Shown in pieces: positions 1-8,793 of a DNA stretch of 64,000 nucleotides (positions within the stretch are counted from its first letter, which is position 1; each line of letters opens with the position of its first letter). The notes beneath the pieces were generated by a model that had not been told where the DNA came from, ran no database searches, and worked only from the letters and a program-made list of their open reading frames with translations. Where the stretch lies: positions 351,508 to 415,507 of the forward strand of contig CAWBOJ010000005.1 in NCBI GenBank assembly GCA_963790405.1, written 5' to 3'. Source of the DNA: JBGSMX01 sp963790405. GTDB lineage: Bacteria; Actinomycetota; Coriobacteriia; Anaerosomatales; JAGXFU01. A program made the translations under genes and the position numbers.

Positions 1-1
1 G

Positions 2-259
2 CTCCCCGACGAGTATGCTGATGAGATCGAAGGGATTCTCGAAGATGCAGGTGTGTGGGAACGTCACATCAGGGCGGTCAGTGCAATCGGGTCTGATGTC
101 TTGCCTTCCACGCGAGGAGTGGAAGTGCGGAGTATGGGGCGTGGAATGTCCGAAGACCCGGTCTTCTTCGCGTGTGCGTTTGCGGCCGGGGATGTGTGTG
201 CCAAGATCGCGCACGGTGCCCAGTATCTAGGCAACGCTTCTGGCGAAAGGGGATGGTGA
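2..259 (+). CDS. 3' end of a protein, possibly DUF3866 family
   Basis: An open frame enters from the left edge and ends at TGA 257-259, giving 85 C-terminal residues. It contains an SMGRGMSEDP stretch followed by an alanine-rich helix, which reminds me of the C-terminus of DUF3866 proteins that often sit just before ald in actinobacteria. That family assignment is from memory of the motif and neighbourhood, not from an alignment. The stop lies 2 nt before the chosen ald start, so the two genes are probably cotranscribed. No catalytic residues can be named and the function is unknown. Confidence 0.45.
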   Translation, partial: LPDEYADEIEGILEDAGVWERHIRAVSAIGSDVLPSTRGVEVRSMGRGMSEDPVFFACAFAAGDVCAKIAHGAQYLGNASGERGW

Positions 260-261
260 GC

Positions 262-1389
262 ATGATCGTAGGTGTCCCTCGGGAGATCAAGAACAATGAG
301 TTTCGCGTGGCCATGACACCGGCCGGCTGTCGAGAGCTTGTCGAGCACGGGCACAGCATCTTGCTGGAGCGTGAAGCGGGCATCGGCTCCTCGTTTGAGG
401 ACGGCGAGTACGCTGGCGCCGGGGCCGAGATAGTGGAGACCGCCGCTGAGATTTTCGATCGTGCAGAGCTTATTCTCAAGGTGAAAGAGCCGCAGGCGCC
501 GGAGATAGAGATGCTTCGCGATGATCACGTGCTGTTCACGTATCTGCATCTCGCTCCCGATCGGCTTCAGACCGACGGTCTGATCAAGAGTGGCGCGACT
601 TGCATTGCCTACGAGACCGTCGAACTGCCTTCGGGAGCACTGCCCTTGCTCGCGCCGATGTCCGAGGTTGCCGGGCGCATGGCTGCCCAGGTGGGAGCGG
701 AGTACCTTCTCAAGCCTATGGGTGGCCGCGGAATGTTGATGGGCGGCGTCCCGGGCGTGCTTCCTGCGAACGTTGTCGTTCTCGGTGCTGGCGTTGTGGG
801 TATGAATGCGGCCTATATAGCGGTTGGCATGGGTGCCCGAGTCACCGTGCTTGACGTGAATATGGACCGGCTCAAGTACATCGATGATCTGTGGGGCAAT
901 CGGATCGGCACGCTGTACTCTCTGCGGCACAACATCGAGCAGGCGGTGTACGACGCCGACCTTGTCGTCGGCGCCGTGTTGCTCACGGGGGCGCGTGCTC
1001 CGTGGCTCGTGACTGCGGATATGCTCCCACACATGAAGAGGGGTTCGGTCATCGTCGATGTCTCTGTAGACCAAGGTGGATGTGTTGAGACGACACACCC
1101 GACCACGCATAGCGATCCGACATACGTCGTGGACGGGGTTCTGCACTACGGTGTGGCGAACATGCCCGGTGCTGTGCCCAACACGTCGACCCTGGCGCTG
1201 ACGAATGCTACGCTCCGCTACGTCTTGTCGCTGGCTAACAAGGGTTGGCGTCAAGCCGCCGCCGACGATCCAGTGCTTGCCAAGGGTGTGAACGTGAGCG
1301 GTGGTCTGCTTGTGAATCATGCGGTAGCTGATGCCCATGGGTTGGACTTCACTGCTCTCGCTGACGTGCCAGGAGTCTCGCCGCAGTAG
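262..1389 (+). CDS. ald: Alanine dehydrogenase
   Basis: NAD-dependent L-alanine dehydrogenase, which interconverts L-alanine and pyruvate plus ammonia in the cytoplasm. The 375-residue length is normal for the family. It begins with the family signature MIVGVPREIKNNE. The substrate-binding lysine is in LKVKEPQ and the catalytic histidine in YLHLAPD. A Rossmann NAD site follows (VLGAGVVGMNAA), then the NMPGAVPNTST segment near the C-terminus. I chose ATG 262 because it matches the conserved N-terminus. An in-frame ATG at 253 would add only three residues. It follows an upstream gene directly and precedes xerD by 27 nt. It probably serves alanine catabolism or redox balance, with supply of alanine for peptidoglycan as another option. 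Confidence 0.95.
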   Translation: MIVGVPREIKNNEFRVAMTPAGCRELVEHGHSILLEREAGIGSSFEDGEYAGAGAEIVETAAEIFDRAELILKVKEPQAPEIEMLRDDHVLFTYLHLAPDRLQTDGLIKSGATCIAYETVELPSGALPLLAPMSEVAGRMAAQVGAEYLLKPMGGRGMLMGGVPGVLPANVVVLGAGVVGMNAAYIAVGMGARVTVLDVNMDRLKYIDDLWGNRIGTLYSLRHNIEQAVYDADLVVGAVLLTGARAPWLVTADMLPHMKRGSVIVDVSVDQGGCVETTHPTTHSDPTYVVDGVLHYGVANMPGAVPNTSTLALTNATLRYVLSLANKGWRQAAADDPVLAKGVNVSGGLLVNHAVADAHGLDFTALADVPGVSPQ

Positions 1390-1416
1390 TGCGTCGGGCG
1401 TCGAGGATCGGTGCAC

Positions 1417-2328
1417 ATGAGTGTTGGCGCGCTGACACAGGAATTCCTCGCGCACCTCGCTGTAGAGCGCGGGTCATCGACCAACACCATCGATGCGTAT
1501 CGCCGTGATCTTGGGCTCTATCTGGATGTTCTTTCGGCGAGAAACGTTGCGGATCCGGACCACGTCTCCCGTGAGGACGTGACAGCGTATGTGGAACGCC
1601 TACGTGAGATGGGATATGCGCCGAGTTCTGTCGAGCGCAAGGTTGCTGCGGTGAAGAGCTTCCATCGCTTCTTGGTGCGCGAAGGAGTGACAGAGAACCA
1701 CCCGACCGCAAGGCTGCCGCTCCCGAAGGTTCCCCAACGCTTGCCCGATGTGATTACTGTCGACGATGCGGAGCAACTGCTATCGCAACCGTTTCCTCCA
1801 GGTCCTCGTGGCTATCGCGATCGCGCGATTCTCGAGGTGCTGTACGGGTGTGGGCTGCGCGCTAGCGAGATTGTGGGATTGGACTCCACGGACCTGGACC
1901 TTGAAACCGGGTTCATCCGAGTGTGCGGGAAGGGGGACAAGGAGCGTGATGTACCTGTTGGTGGTGCCGCGCTTCGCGCACTTGCGGAATACGTGAAACA
2001 CGGCAGGGCATTCTTGCGGCCGAAAGGGTCGACACGTCCGGCTGATTCGTCTGCACTCTTTCTCAATGTGCGAGGGCAACGTCTCACGCGCCAGTCCGTG
2101 TTCGTCTTGGTCCGTCGCTATGGAGCGAGAGTCGGTATCGAGATCCATCCGCACACCCTCCGACATTCGTTTGCGACACATATGCTCGAAGGTGGAGCTG
2201 ACCTTCGCGTGATTCAGGAGCTTCTGGGACATGCGGACATATCGACCACGCAGGTCTATACACACGTCGACAGACAGCACGTGCGCGCGGAGTACCTGAC
2301 GACTCACCCGCGAGCGAGAATCCGCTGA
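1417..2328 (+). CDS. xerD: Site-specific tyrosine recombinase XerD
   Basis: Tyrosine recombinase that resolves chromosome dimers at dif. The 303 residues carry an N-terminal SAM-like core-binding domain (about 5-90) and a C-terminal catalytic domain. The catalytic set is visible: Arg in GLRASEI, Lys in GKGDKER, the HTLRHSFATH box, the GHADISTTQ histidine and the nucleophilic tyrosine in QVYTHV. ATG 1417 has a GAGG-type ribosome site about 10 nt upstream. GTG 1411, two codons earlier, is the alternative. Its stand-alone position after ald and the lack of any integron or phage context favour a housekeeping XerD/XerC role. XerC and XerD cannot be separated with certainty from sequence alone. Confidence 0.88.
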   Translation: MSVGALTQEFLAHLAVERGSSTNTIDAYRRDLGLYLDVLSARNVADPDHVSREDVTAYVERLREMGYAPSSVERKVAAVKSFHRFLVREGVTENHPTARLPLPKVPQRLPDVITVDDAEQLLSQPFPPGPRGYRDRAILEVLYGCGLRASEIVGLDSTDLDLETGFIRVCGKGDKERDVPVGGAALRALAEYVKHGRAFLRPKGSTRPADSSALFLNVRGQRLTRQSVFVLVRRYGARVGIEIHPHTLRHSFATHMLEGGADLRVIQELLGHADISTTQVYTHVDRQHVRAEYLTTHPRARIR

Positions 2329-2464
2329 TACGAATCATCGGTCGATTCATCCATCTCACGAGCGGTGTGATGAACGTCTTCAGTAAGGGAAAAACTGGTG
2401 GTAGGTGCAGTAGGGCACGTGTACTATGAATAGCGACCAGCAAGTTTTGAATATGGAGGAGGAG

Positions 2465-3556
2465 ATGCGGGTGGACGGTAGGCTGAGAAAGGCTTTGGCG
2501 CTGTTCCTTGCGTTCGCACTGATTGCTGTATTTGCCGTGGGCTGTGCGTCAGACAGTGGCGACGAGGGCACGACCGATACGACCACAGAAGAGCCCATGA
2601 CGGATATCAAGGCCGCCATGGTCACAGACGTCGGTGGACTCGGTGACAAGTCGTTCAACGACGCCTCCTACGCAGGTCTACAGAGGGCGGAGACGGAACT
2701 CGGCGTTGAGATCAAGGCGCTTGCCTCCGCTGAGATTGCCGACTACGAGCCCAATATCGACCAGCTCGCGGGTGCGGGCTACGATGTCATCTTTACGGTC
2801 GGTTTCCTCATGACGGATACGACGACCCTGAAGGCTCCCGAGTATCCGGATGTTGCCTTCGGTGGAATCGATCAGTTCTTTGAAGCCCCGGCCCCGAACC
2901 AGGCGGGTCTGGTGTTCAAAGAGAACGAGGGCGCATACTTGGCCGGTGTCGTCGCTGCGATGGCCACTCTTGACGAGAACCTCGACGACAGCATCAATCC
3001 CGACAATACGATCGCGTTCATCGGCGGCATGGATATTCCGCCGGTGGAGAAGTACGAAGCCGGGTTCATTGCCGGCGCCAGGTCGGTCAACCCCGATGTG
3101 AAGGTCGTCAGTCTGTATGCCGGCGACTTTGATGATCAGGCCAAGGGCAAGGAGCTTGCTCTGACGGCGATCGAGCAGGGCGCTGACGTTGTATTTGCCG
3201 CAGCCGGTCAGACCGGACTCGGTTGCATCACGGCGTGCGTCGAGAAGAACGCACTGTTCATCGGCGTCGATGCCGATCAGTACGAGACCGTTGACGAGGC
3301 GAAGCCCATCATCATCACCTCGGCGATGAAGAACCTCGACAATGTCGTGTTCACAGTTGTTGAGGAAGTCGTGAACGGTACGTTCGAAGGCGGCAAGAAC
3401 CTTGAGTTCGGGCTTGCCGAGGGCGGCGTTGGCCTTGCGCCATATCACGATTTTGAGGACAAGATCTCGCAAGATATCAAGGATGCCGTGGACACGGCCA
3501 GTGCGGAGATCCTGGACGGAACCATTACTGTTCCGGCGGCACGCGCTGATCTCTAG
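2465..3556 (+). CDS. BMP-family nucleoside-binding lipoprotein of an ABC importer
   Basis: Substrate-binding lipoprotein of the BMP/PnrA family, which captures purine or other nucleosides outside the membrane. The 363-residue precursor has a lysine/arginine-containing N-terminus, a hydrophobic segment and an AVGC lipobox at about residue 24, followed by an acidic Asp/Thr-rich linker. The family signature GLGDKSFNDASYAG appears early in the mature protein. ATG 2465 was chosen because a GGAGGAGG ribosome site abuts it; an in-frame ATG at 2426 lacks one. The ATPase and two permeases follow, which together make a complete YufN-YufO-YufP-YufQ-type importer. Nucleoside specificity is a family-level inference. 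Confidence 0.9.
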   Translation: MRVDGRLRKALALFLAFALIAVFAVGCASDSGDEGTTDTTTEEPMTDIKAAMVTDVGGLGDKSFNDASYAGLQRAETELGVEIKALASAEIADYEPNIDQLAGAGYDVIFTVGFLMTDTTTLKAPEYPDVAFGGIDQFFEAPAPNQAGLVFKENEGAYLAGVVAAMATLDENLDDSINPDNTIAFIGGMDIPPVEKYEAGFIAGARSVNPDVKVVSLYAGDFDDQAKGKELALTAIEQGADVVFAAAGQTGLGCITACVEKNALFIGVDADQYETVDEAKPIIITSAMKNLDNVVFTVVEEVVNGTFEGGKNLEFGLAEGGVGLAPYHDFEDKISQDIKDAVDTASAEILDGTITVPAARADL

Positions 3557-3586
3557 GCAAACGGGCGTGAGCAACGTGTGATCCAT

Positions 3587-3618
3587 GGGGCGACCGGCCG
3601 CGAGCGACCGGTCGCCCT
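3587..3618 (+). terminator. Intercistronic hairpin between binding protein and ATPase
   Basis: A perfect 10-bp inverted repeat, GGGCGACCGG at 3588-3597 and CCGGTCGCCC at 3608-3617, encloses a 10-nt loop and is followed by TGTTC, not a true U-run. It sits in the 95-nt gap between the lipoprotein and ATPase genes. Such hairpins commonly cause partial termination or protect the upstream mRNA end, giving more binding protein than transporter. Whether it terminates is inference. Confidence 0.6.
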
Positions 3619-3657
3619 GTTCATGCTCGGGATGATGAGTCTGCAAAAGGAGTGGGA

Positions 3658-5220
3658 ATGGGAACGCCGCTGCTCGAACTACGCGACGTCACGAAACGCT
3701 TCCCCGGTGTACTTGCGAATGATCGCGTCTCGCTGGCGCTTGAGAAGGGCGAGATAGTCGCCTTGCTTGGTGAGAACGGTGCGGGCAAATCGACACTGAT
3801 GAACGTCGCATACGGGCTCCTGTCGCCCGACGGCGGGGAGATTCTTGTCGATGGCGAGCCCGTAGACATCCGCTCACCCCGGCAGGCTATCGACATGGGC
3901 ATTGGAATGGTTCACCAGCATTTCATGCTGGTCGAGCCCCTAACGGTCACCGAGAACATCGTTCTCGGCAACGAACCCACGAAGGCCGGCGTGATCGACT
4001 TTCGCACGGCTCGCGCGGGAGTCGTCGAGATATCAGAGCGATACGGGCTGGCTGTGGATCCGGACGCGCGCATCATGGACCTGCCCGTTGGAATGCAGCA
4101 GCGAGTCGAGATCCTCAAAGCGCTGTATCGTGGCGCCCGCATCCTGATTCTCGACGAGCCGACGGCCGTGCTGACCCCGCAAGAGGTCCGAGAACTGTTC
4201 GGAGTCGTGCGCCAGTTGGTGACCGAAGGCTTGTCAGTCGTTCTGATCACACACAAGCTCGAGGAAGTTATGGCCAGCTCGGACCGTGTCGTCGTCATGC
4301 GCGACGGACGCGTCGTGGGCGAGACGAAACCCTCGGAGATCGACATGGCCGGGCTCGCGAAGATGATGGTTGGGCGCGAGGTCGTCTTCAGTATCGAGAA
4401 GAAGCCGACCAGATGTGGCGACATCGTTCTCAGCGTTGAAGGACTTCACGTTGTGGATGATCGCCATCTCGAGGCCGTCAAGGGCGTTTCCTTCGACGTA
4501 TGTGGCGGCGAGATCGTTGCAATCGCCGGAGTCAGCGGCAACGGGCAGTCACAGCTCATCGAAGCACTCACCGGTCTACGCAAGGTCGAGGACGGGAAGA
4601 TCACGCTGTTGGACAAGGACATCACGCACGCTACAGCGAGGAGCACGATCGAAGCAGGGGTTTCTCACGTTCCCGAGGACCGGCATAAGCGCGGCCTAGT
4701 CTTGGAGTTCGATCTTGCCGAGAACATGATTCTTGGCGATCACCGGAAGCCCCCGTTCGTCAAGCGCGGAGGCATTATGGATACCCAGGCGATCACCCGT
4801 ATCACTGCCGAGCGCGTCGAGGACTTCGATGTACGGACGCCCTCGATCAAGGTCGAGGCCAGGACGCTTTCCGGTGGCAACCAGCAGAAGCTTGTGCTGG
4901 CCAGAGAAGTCGGCCGCAATCCCGAGTTGTTGATTGCGGCACAGCCCACACGCGGCCTCGATGTGGGCGCGATCGAATTCGTGCACACTCGCATCTTGGC
5001 CGAGCGTGACGCCGGAAAGGCGATTCTGCTGATCAGCCTTGAGCTTGAAGAGGTTCAGACGCTGGCCGATCGGATTCTCGTCATCTTCGAGGGCATGATC
5101 GTGAAGGAATTCGCCGCGGGCGAGGCAACGGATGAGGATCTTGGCTACTACATGACGGGTGGCGGCGGCGCAAAACTCGCACAGGAAGCGGTCGTGGGAG
5201 GGGAGGGCAGCGATGCCTGA
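3658..5220 (+). CDS. Nucleoside ABC transporter, tandem ATPase subunit
   Basis: Energises nucleoside import. The 520-residue protein carries two fused ABC ATPase domains, as in YufO and RbsA-like subunits. Domain 1 has Walker A GENGAGKST, a degenerate signature LPVGMQQR and Walker B ILILDEPTAVL. Domain 2 has an altered P-loop region (GVSGNGQSQ), the intact signature LSGGNQQK and the IAAQPTRGLDVGA Walker B variant typical of this family. ATG 3658 lies 5 nt after AAGGAG. The 3' end overlaps the first permease start by 8 nt, implying translational coupling. The substrate follows from the neighbouring BMP lipoprotein. Confidence 0.92.
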   Translation: MGTPLLELRDVTKRFPGVLANDRVSLALEKGEIVALLGENGAGKSTLMNVAYGLLSPDGGEILVDGEPVDIRSPRQAIDMGIGMVHQHFMLVEPLTVTENIVLGNEPTKAGVIDFRTARAGVVEISERYGLAVDPDARIMDLPVGMQQRVEILKALYRGARILILDEPTAVLTPQEVRELFGVVRQLVTEGLSVVLITHKLEEVMASSDRVVVMRDGRVVGETKPSEIDMAGLAKMMVGREVVFSIEKKPTRCGDIVLSVEGLHVVDDRHLEAVKGVSFDVCGGEIVAIAGVSGNGQSQLIEALTGLRKVEDGKITLLDKDITHATARSTIEAGVSHVPEDRHKRGLVLEFDLAENMILGDHRKPPFVKRGGIMDTQAITRITAERVEDFDVRTPSIKVEARTLSGGNQQKLVLAREVGRNPELLIAAQPTRGLDVGAIEFVHTRILAERDAGKAILLISLELEEVQTLADRILVIFEGMIVKEFAAGEATDEDLGYYMTGGGGAKLAQEAVVGGEGSDA

Positions 5221-6313
5221 AACGAGTGAGGCAGTCTCAACCGGGCGGCTTCGCGGCATCGTCGAGCAGTTGGCTACGCCACTGGTGTCGGTGCTTCTCG
5301 CTCTGGTACTCGGCTCGCTCATCATCTGGGCTGTGGGCTACAACCCGATTGAGGCGTTCGCGGCGCTGTTCAGGGGAGCCTTTGGAGACGCGCGCCGAAT
5401 CGGCGATACCATGTTGCGCGCGACGCCCTTGATCTTCACCGGTCTTGCAGTCGCATACGGCTTCCGCGCGGGTCTGTTCAACATTGGCGCCGAGGGGCAG
5501 CTGTTTCTCGGCGGTCTGTCGGCCGCGTGGCTCGGCATTGCACTAGGAGGTCTGGGTCTTCCGCAACCGCTCAACATCGTGATTATGCTGATCGCGGGTG
5601 CAGCTATCGGTGCTGCTTGGGCTTTCGTGCCGGCACTGCTCAAAGCACGGGTCGGGGCGCATGAGGTCATCACGACAATGATGTTCACCTATATCGGTCG
5701 ATATCTGGTCTCCTACTTGGTTACTGGGCCGATGAAGGCCGAGGGGCAGATACCTCAGACGAGCAGACTTCCTCTCGAATCGCTGATTCCCAAGCTGTCC
5801 GAGACGTTCGGGATAGACTTCGGGCGTGCTCACTGGGGTTTCGCAATCGGCATCGCCTTCTGTTTACTGATGTGGTGGATTCTCAAGTACACCACATTGG
5901 GCTATGAGGCTCGGGCCGTCGGATACAACCCGTGGGCATCCGAAACGGGTGGGATCTCCGTATCTGGAACGATCGTCAAATCTCTGTGCATCTCCGGCGC
6001 TTTGGCCGGTATTGCCGGCGTGGTTGAAGTGATAGGAGTGCACGGCCGTCTGTTTGACCAGTTCTCGTCCGGGTTTGGCTTCACGGGTATCGCCGTGGCT
6101 CTTCTGGCGAAGAACAACCCGCTGGGTATCATCCCGGCGGCGATACTGTTCGGAGCGTTGTCCGCAGGCGCGGGCACGATGCAGATGGAGGCGGGTGTCC
6201 CCCAGAAGGTCATCTTCATTATCCAGGCGCTTATCATCTTCCTGGTGGCTGCGGAGCAGCTCGCGAAATGGATACTTGCTCCGTTCAACAAGGAGGAGGT
6301 CGAGAATGCTTAG
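5213..6313 (+). CDS. Nucleoside ABC transporter permease 1
   Basis: Integral membrane permease of the BPD_transp_2 (YufP/NupP-like) family, 366 residues with about eight to ten hydrophobic segments. The conserved GLFNIGAEGQLFLGG motif is at about residue 88, and the EVITTMMFTYIG segment that contacts the ATPase is near the middle. ATG 5213 overlaps the ATPase stop and follows a purine-rich GGGAGGGG ribosome site. The stop at 6311-6313 overlaps the start of the second permease. The two permeases form the heterodimeric channel of the importer. The C-terminal tail (NKEEVENA) is short and cytosolic. Confidence 0.92.
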   Translation: MPETSEAVSTGRLRGIVEQLATPLVSVLLALVLGSLIIWAVGYNPIEAFAALFRGAFGDARRIGDTMLRATPLIFTGLAVAYGFRAGLFNIGAEGQLFLGGLSAAWLGIALGGLGLPQPLNIVIMLIAGAAIGAAWAFVPALLKARVGAHEVITTMMFTYIGRYLVSYLVTGPMKAEGQIPQTSRLPLESLIPKLSETFGIDFGRAHWGFAIGIAFCLLMWWILKYTTLGYEARAVGYNPWASETGGISVSGTIVKSLCISGALAGIAGVVEVIGVHGRLFDQFSSGFGFTGIAVALLAKNNPLGIIPAAILFGALSAGAGTMQMEAGVPQKVIFIIQALIIFLVAAEQLAKWILAPFNKEEVENA

Positions 6314-7259
6314 CGACATCATCACTCCCGATCTCTTCGCTTCTGCGATCCGGATGGCGACGCCCCTGGCCTTGGCGGCCATTGGCGGCACCATCTGCGA
6401 ACGATCGGGTATCGTCAACATCGCGCTTGAGGGAATGATGCTGACGGGTGCGTTCTTCGGAGTTGTTGCTGCTCTCGCCACGGGCAGTCCGTGGATCGGC
6501 GTCCTGGCAGCAGTCGTGGCGGGTACCGTGCTTGCCGCAATCCATGCGTTCGCCTCGATTACGCTTCGAACAGATCAGGTGGTCTCTGGTACCGCGATCA
6601 ACATACTCGCGCTGGGGCTAACGGGCTTCTTCATGGAGGTCTTCTACGGTCATCCCGGCACAACGGACTCGGCACCTCGCCTGCAGCCAGTGTTCAACAT
6701 CACCGGCCCGACAGAGGGCTTCCTGGGAACGGTTTGGACATGGGTGAATGGAGTGTTTCTCTCGTACACGCCGATCGTGTACCTGGCCATCGTCATTGCT
6801 ATCGTGGGCCAGTGGGCCATGTTCAACACCAGTTGGGGTCTGCGACTTCGGGCCATGGGCGAGCATCCTCGCGCGGCAGATACCGTCGGCGTCAGCGTCA
6901 TCCGAGGTCGATATTCGGCGGTCCTACTCAGCGGCGCACTCGGCGGCCTTGCGGGCGCGAATCTGACTCTGGAACAGGTGGGCTCTTTCACCGAGAACAT
7001 GACGAATGGCCGAGGATTCATCGCCTTGGCGGCGAACATCTTTGGACGGTGGACCCCCGTCGGGTCCTATCTGGCATCGTTGCTGTTCGGCTTCGCCGAT
7101 GCGCTGCAGATCAAGCTGCAGCTGTTCCGGGACGTCATCAAGATCCCATCGCAGTTCTTTCTCATGCTGCCCTACATACTCACTGTCATCGTGTTGGCCG
7201 GAGTGGTCGGTCGGGCGGTAGCTCCCGCAGCCGTTGGCAAGCCGTACGAGAAGGGCTAG
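6306..7259 (+). CDS. Nucleoside ABC transporter permease 2
   Basis: Second permease of the BMP importer, 317 residues, family BPD_transp_2 (YufQ/NupQ-like). It is strongly hydrophobic and carries the family motif RSGIVNIALEGMMLTGAF near the N-terminus and GRGFIALAANIFG in the last third. ATG 6306 overlaps the preceding permease stop by 8 nt, with AAGGAGG just upstream at about 6291-6297. It completes the binding protein-ATPase-permease-permease set. No frame disruption is seen. A small membrane protein starts 3 nt after the stop and may belong to the same transcript. Confidence 0.92.
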   Translation: MLSDIITPDLFASAIRMATPLALAAIGGTICERSGIVNIALEGMMLTGAFFGVVAALATGSPWIGVLAAVVAGTVLAAIHAFASITLRTDQVVSGTAINILALGLTGFFMEVFYGHPGTTDSAPRLQPVFNITGPTEGFLGTVWTWVNGVFLSYTPIVYLAIVIAIVGQWAMFNTSWGLRLRAMGEHPRAADTVGVSVIRGRYSAVLLSGALGGLAGANLTLEQVGSFTENMTNGRGFIALAANIFGRWTPVGSYLASLLFGFADALQIKLQLFRDVIKIPSQFFLMLPYILTVIVLAGVVGRAVAPAAVGKPYEKG

Positions 7260-7262
7260 TCA

Positions 7263-7577
7263 GTGCCTGACTCAGTGAGGTTCAAACCCGTGCACGCAGC
7301 GCTATGGGCCACCACCTGGGGGCTCGGGGTTGCACTCGGGGTTGCACTGGGGGGTTGGCTGACTGTGGTTGGCGGTGTGGGCATGCCGGGGGTCGCTTCG
7401 CTAGACATCACCGAGGATCTGATAATCCTACCGCTCCTGGCGGGCGGGGTCGTGTTCGTCGTGCACTTCCTCGGTCAGGCTGTCGTGTCCGTTCTCAGGA
7501 GACGCCGCACGGCGTACGAGGAATACCGCGAGGACGAGCAACGCGAGCGCACCGTAGACGATGGCGTCGACGGGTAG
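7263..7577 (+). CDS. Small two-helix membrane protein, function unknown
   Basis: A 104-residue product from GTG 7263, with an AGAAGGG ribosome site inside the permease gene 9 nt upstream. Two hydrophobic segments (about residues 12-38 and 50-72) are followed by an Arg-rich then acidic tail (RRRRTAYEEYREDEQRE). An in-frame 12-bp tandem repeat at 7323-7346 encodes LGVA twice. Third-position GC stays high to the stop, which supports coding. The last 150 bp overlap a convergent gene on the minus strand. I do not recognise a family. If it is cotranscribed with the nucleoside importer, it may be an accessory protein. Confidence 0.5.
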   Translation: MPDSVRFKPVHAALWATTWGLGVALGVALGGWLTVVGGVGMPGVASLDITEDLIILPLLAGGVVFVVHFLGQAVVSVLRRRRTAYEEYREDEQRERTVDDGVDG

Positions 7578-7682
7578 ATCCGGCCGAAAGTCGAAGCCCC
7601 GACCGACCGAGCGAACCACGTAGGCGGCGGCCGGGAGTGCGACCGCCGCCCATAGCGGCATCTTGAAGTGGGTGTGCAGCAC
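7428..7682 (-). CDS. Small membrane protein, function unknown (convergent overlap)
   Basis: An 84-residue product read from GTG 7682, 3 nt after the DUF4349 gene stop, with GAGGAAT as a possible ribosome site inside that gene. It has two hydrophobic stretches (residues about 9-22 and 40-58), a GFDFRPDLP loop between them and an acidic histidine-containing tail. The tail half overlaps the plus-strand gene at 7263-7577. Spacing suggests an operon with the DUF4349 lipoprotein. In the overlap, codon bias favours the plus strand, so either this gene is real and truly overlaps, or one of the two has a displaced stop from a sequence error. Confidence 0.4.
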   Translation of the reverse strand: MLHTHFKMPLWAAVALPAAAYVVRSVGRGFDFRPDLPVDAIVYGALALLVLAVFLVRRAASPENGHDSLTEEVHDEHDPARQER

Positions 7683-7685
7683 GGA

Positions 7686-8685
7686 TCAGGATTCCTCGGC
7701 AGGGAGGGTCTTCGCGCGACGCTTGCGGACGAAGAACCGGACGATGTAGAAGGCGATCAGGCCGAGGATCATCACGGGCAGCAATCCGCCGAAGACCACG
7801 ATGAGCACATTGATGGTTCCGACGAATGCGCGAACCGCAGTGGTCAGTGCCCTTACGAAGCCCCAGTCCTCACCCTGCGGGCGCACGACCGAGACGGGAC
7901 CGACCAGCTCGATCGTCACTGTGGACATCGAGGCCTGACGCTCGAGGTAGGCAATCTGGGCCTCGAGTGAATCAATCTGTGAGCGGACGCGCGTAAGCTC
8001 CTGCTCGATGGAGAGCAGATCCTCCACGCTCTTGGCCTGGTCGAAGAACTCCCGCAGTCGCGTTTCTTGTGCTTTGAGGTTGTCGAGCTGAGCTTGCAGA
8101 TCGATGTGCTGTTGAGTCACATCGCTTTCGCTCTCGGATTGCCGCACGACTTCGCCGATGCCTCGGACAGAGTCCAGGAATGCATCGTAGGAGTCGGCCG
8201 GGACGCGAACGGTGACGTAGCCGGATAGCGCCGCCCCGTCAGCGAGTGAGCCCTGCGCCTCGTAGCGATAGACAGGTATGTCTTCCTGGCTGCTGAGTTG
8301 CACGTCGGTCACGATGCCGTCGACGGCCGAGGCCTGCGCGCGCACTTCCTTGAGAGCTGCTTCGACATCATCGACGTCGATGCGGACACCGGCCGTGCGA
8401 ACGATCATGCGGTCCTGCGCGGGGATTGTCGCGGCATCCTGTCCGCCCGCGTACGGCTCAACTGCCGTGAGGGCGGACTCGTCGTCTGCAACGAGTCGCT
8501 GTTCGTTCATGTAGTCCTGGCCGACTTCAGGCGCGCACACCCGATTCGGCGGTCCCTTTGTAGGCCGAGTCCGTGGCTGTCTCGACGAGACTGCAGCCGC
8601 CGAGCGCCACGACGAGCGAGACAGCGAGAACGACCAGGATCGCCACACGAGCCGCTCGCACGTAGCTTGAATGATGAGTCTTCAT
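7686..8685 (-). CDS. DUF4349 lipoprotein (frame broken once)
   Basis: Membrane-associated lipoprotein of the DUF4349 family, function unknown. The N-terminus starts at ATG 8685 behind AAGGAGG and shows a signal peptide ending in the lipobox ALGGC. That frame stops at 8527-8529, while the rest reads on in the next frame from about 8545 to 7686. A single extra base within the GTGCGCGCC tract near 8535-8542 explains this. The body shows a beta-rich region with IVRTAGVRIDVDD, then a long coiled coil (QQHIDLQAQLDNLKAQETRL onward), one C-terminal transmembrane helix and a basic RKRRAK tail. The coiled coil followed by a TM helix matches the family layout. Confidence 0.75.
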
Positions 8686-8731
8686 CGAAAAGCCTCCTTG
8701 ATCGTCGTACTCGAGGCGCCAGGAACGCAAA

Positions 8732-8763
8732 GACGCCCTCCACTACGCGAGCGGAAGGGCGTC
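8732..8763 (-). terminator. Rho-independent terminator of the 46-aa peptide gene
   Basis: Inverted repeat GACGCCCT (8732-8739) and AGGGCGTC (8756-8763). Read on the minus strand it is followed by TTTGCG. It lies 31 nt beyond the stop of the small gene at 8794-8934 and 47 nt before the DUF4349 start, so the two genes would be separate transcripts or partly attenuated. Confidence 0.6.
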
Positions 8764-8793
8764 CGTCGTTTCAGCGGAAGAGCGGGTCGGAGG

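Noticed and set aside
64..1455. A 463-codon open frame antisense to ald
   Set aside because: It mirrors a clear ald gene in high-GC sequence, has no recognisable family features and no ribosome site. Similar long antisense frames lie opposite the BMP gene (2678-3646), the murC gene (20878-21996) and the sensor kinase (40955-42199).
1417..2328. XerD-like gene as a mobile-element integrase
   Set aside because: There are no att-like repeats, phage or transfer genes nearby, and the protein has the housekeeping Xer length and motifs beside ald.
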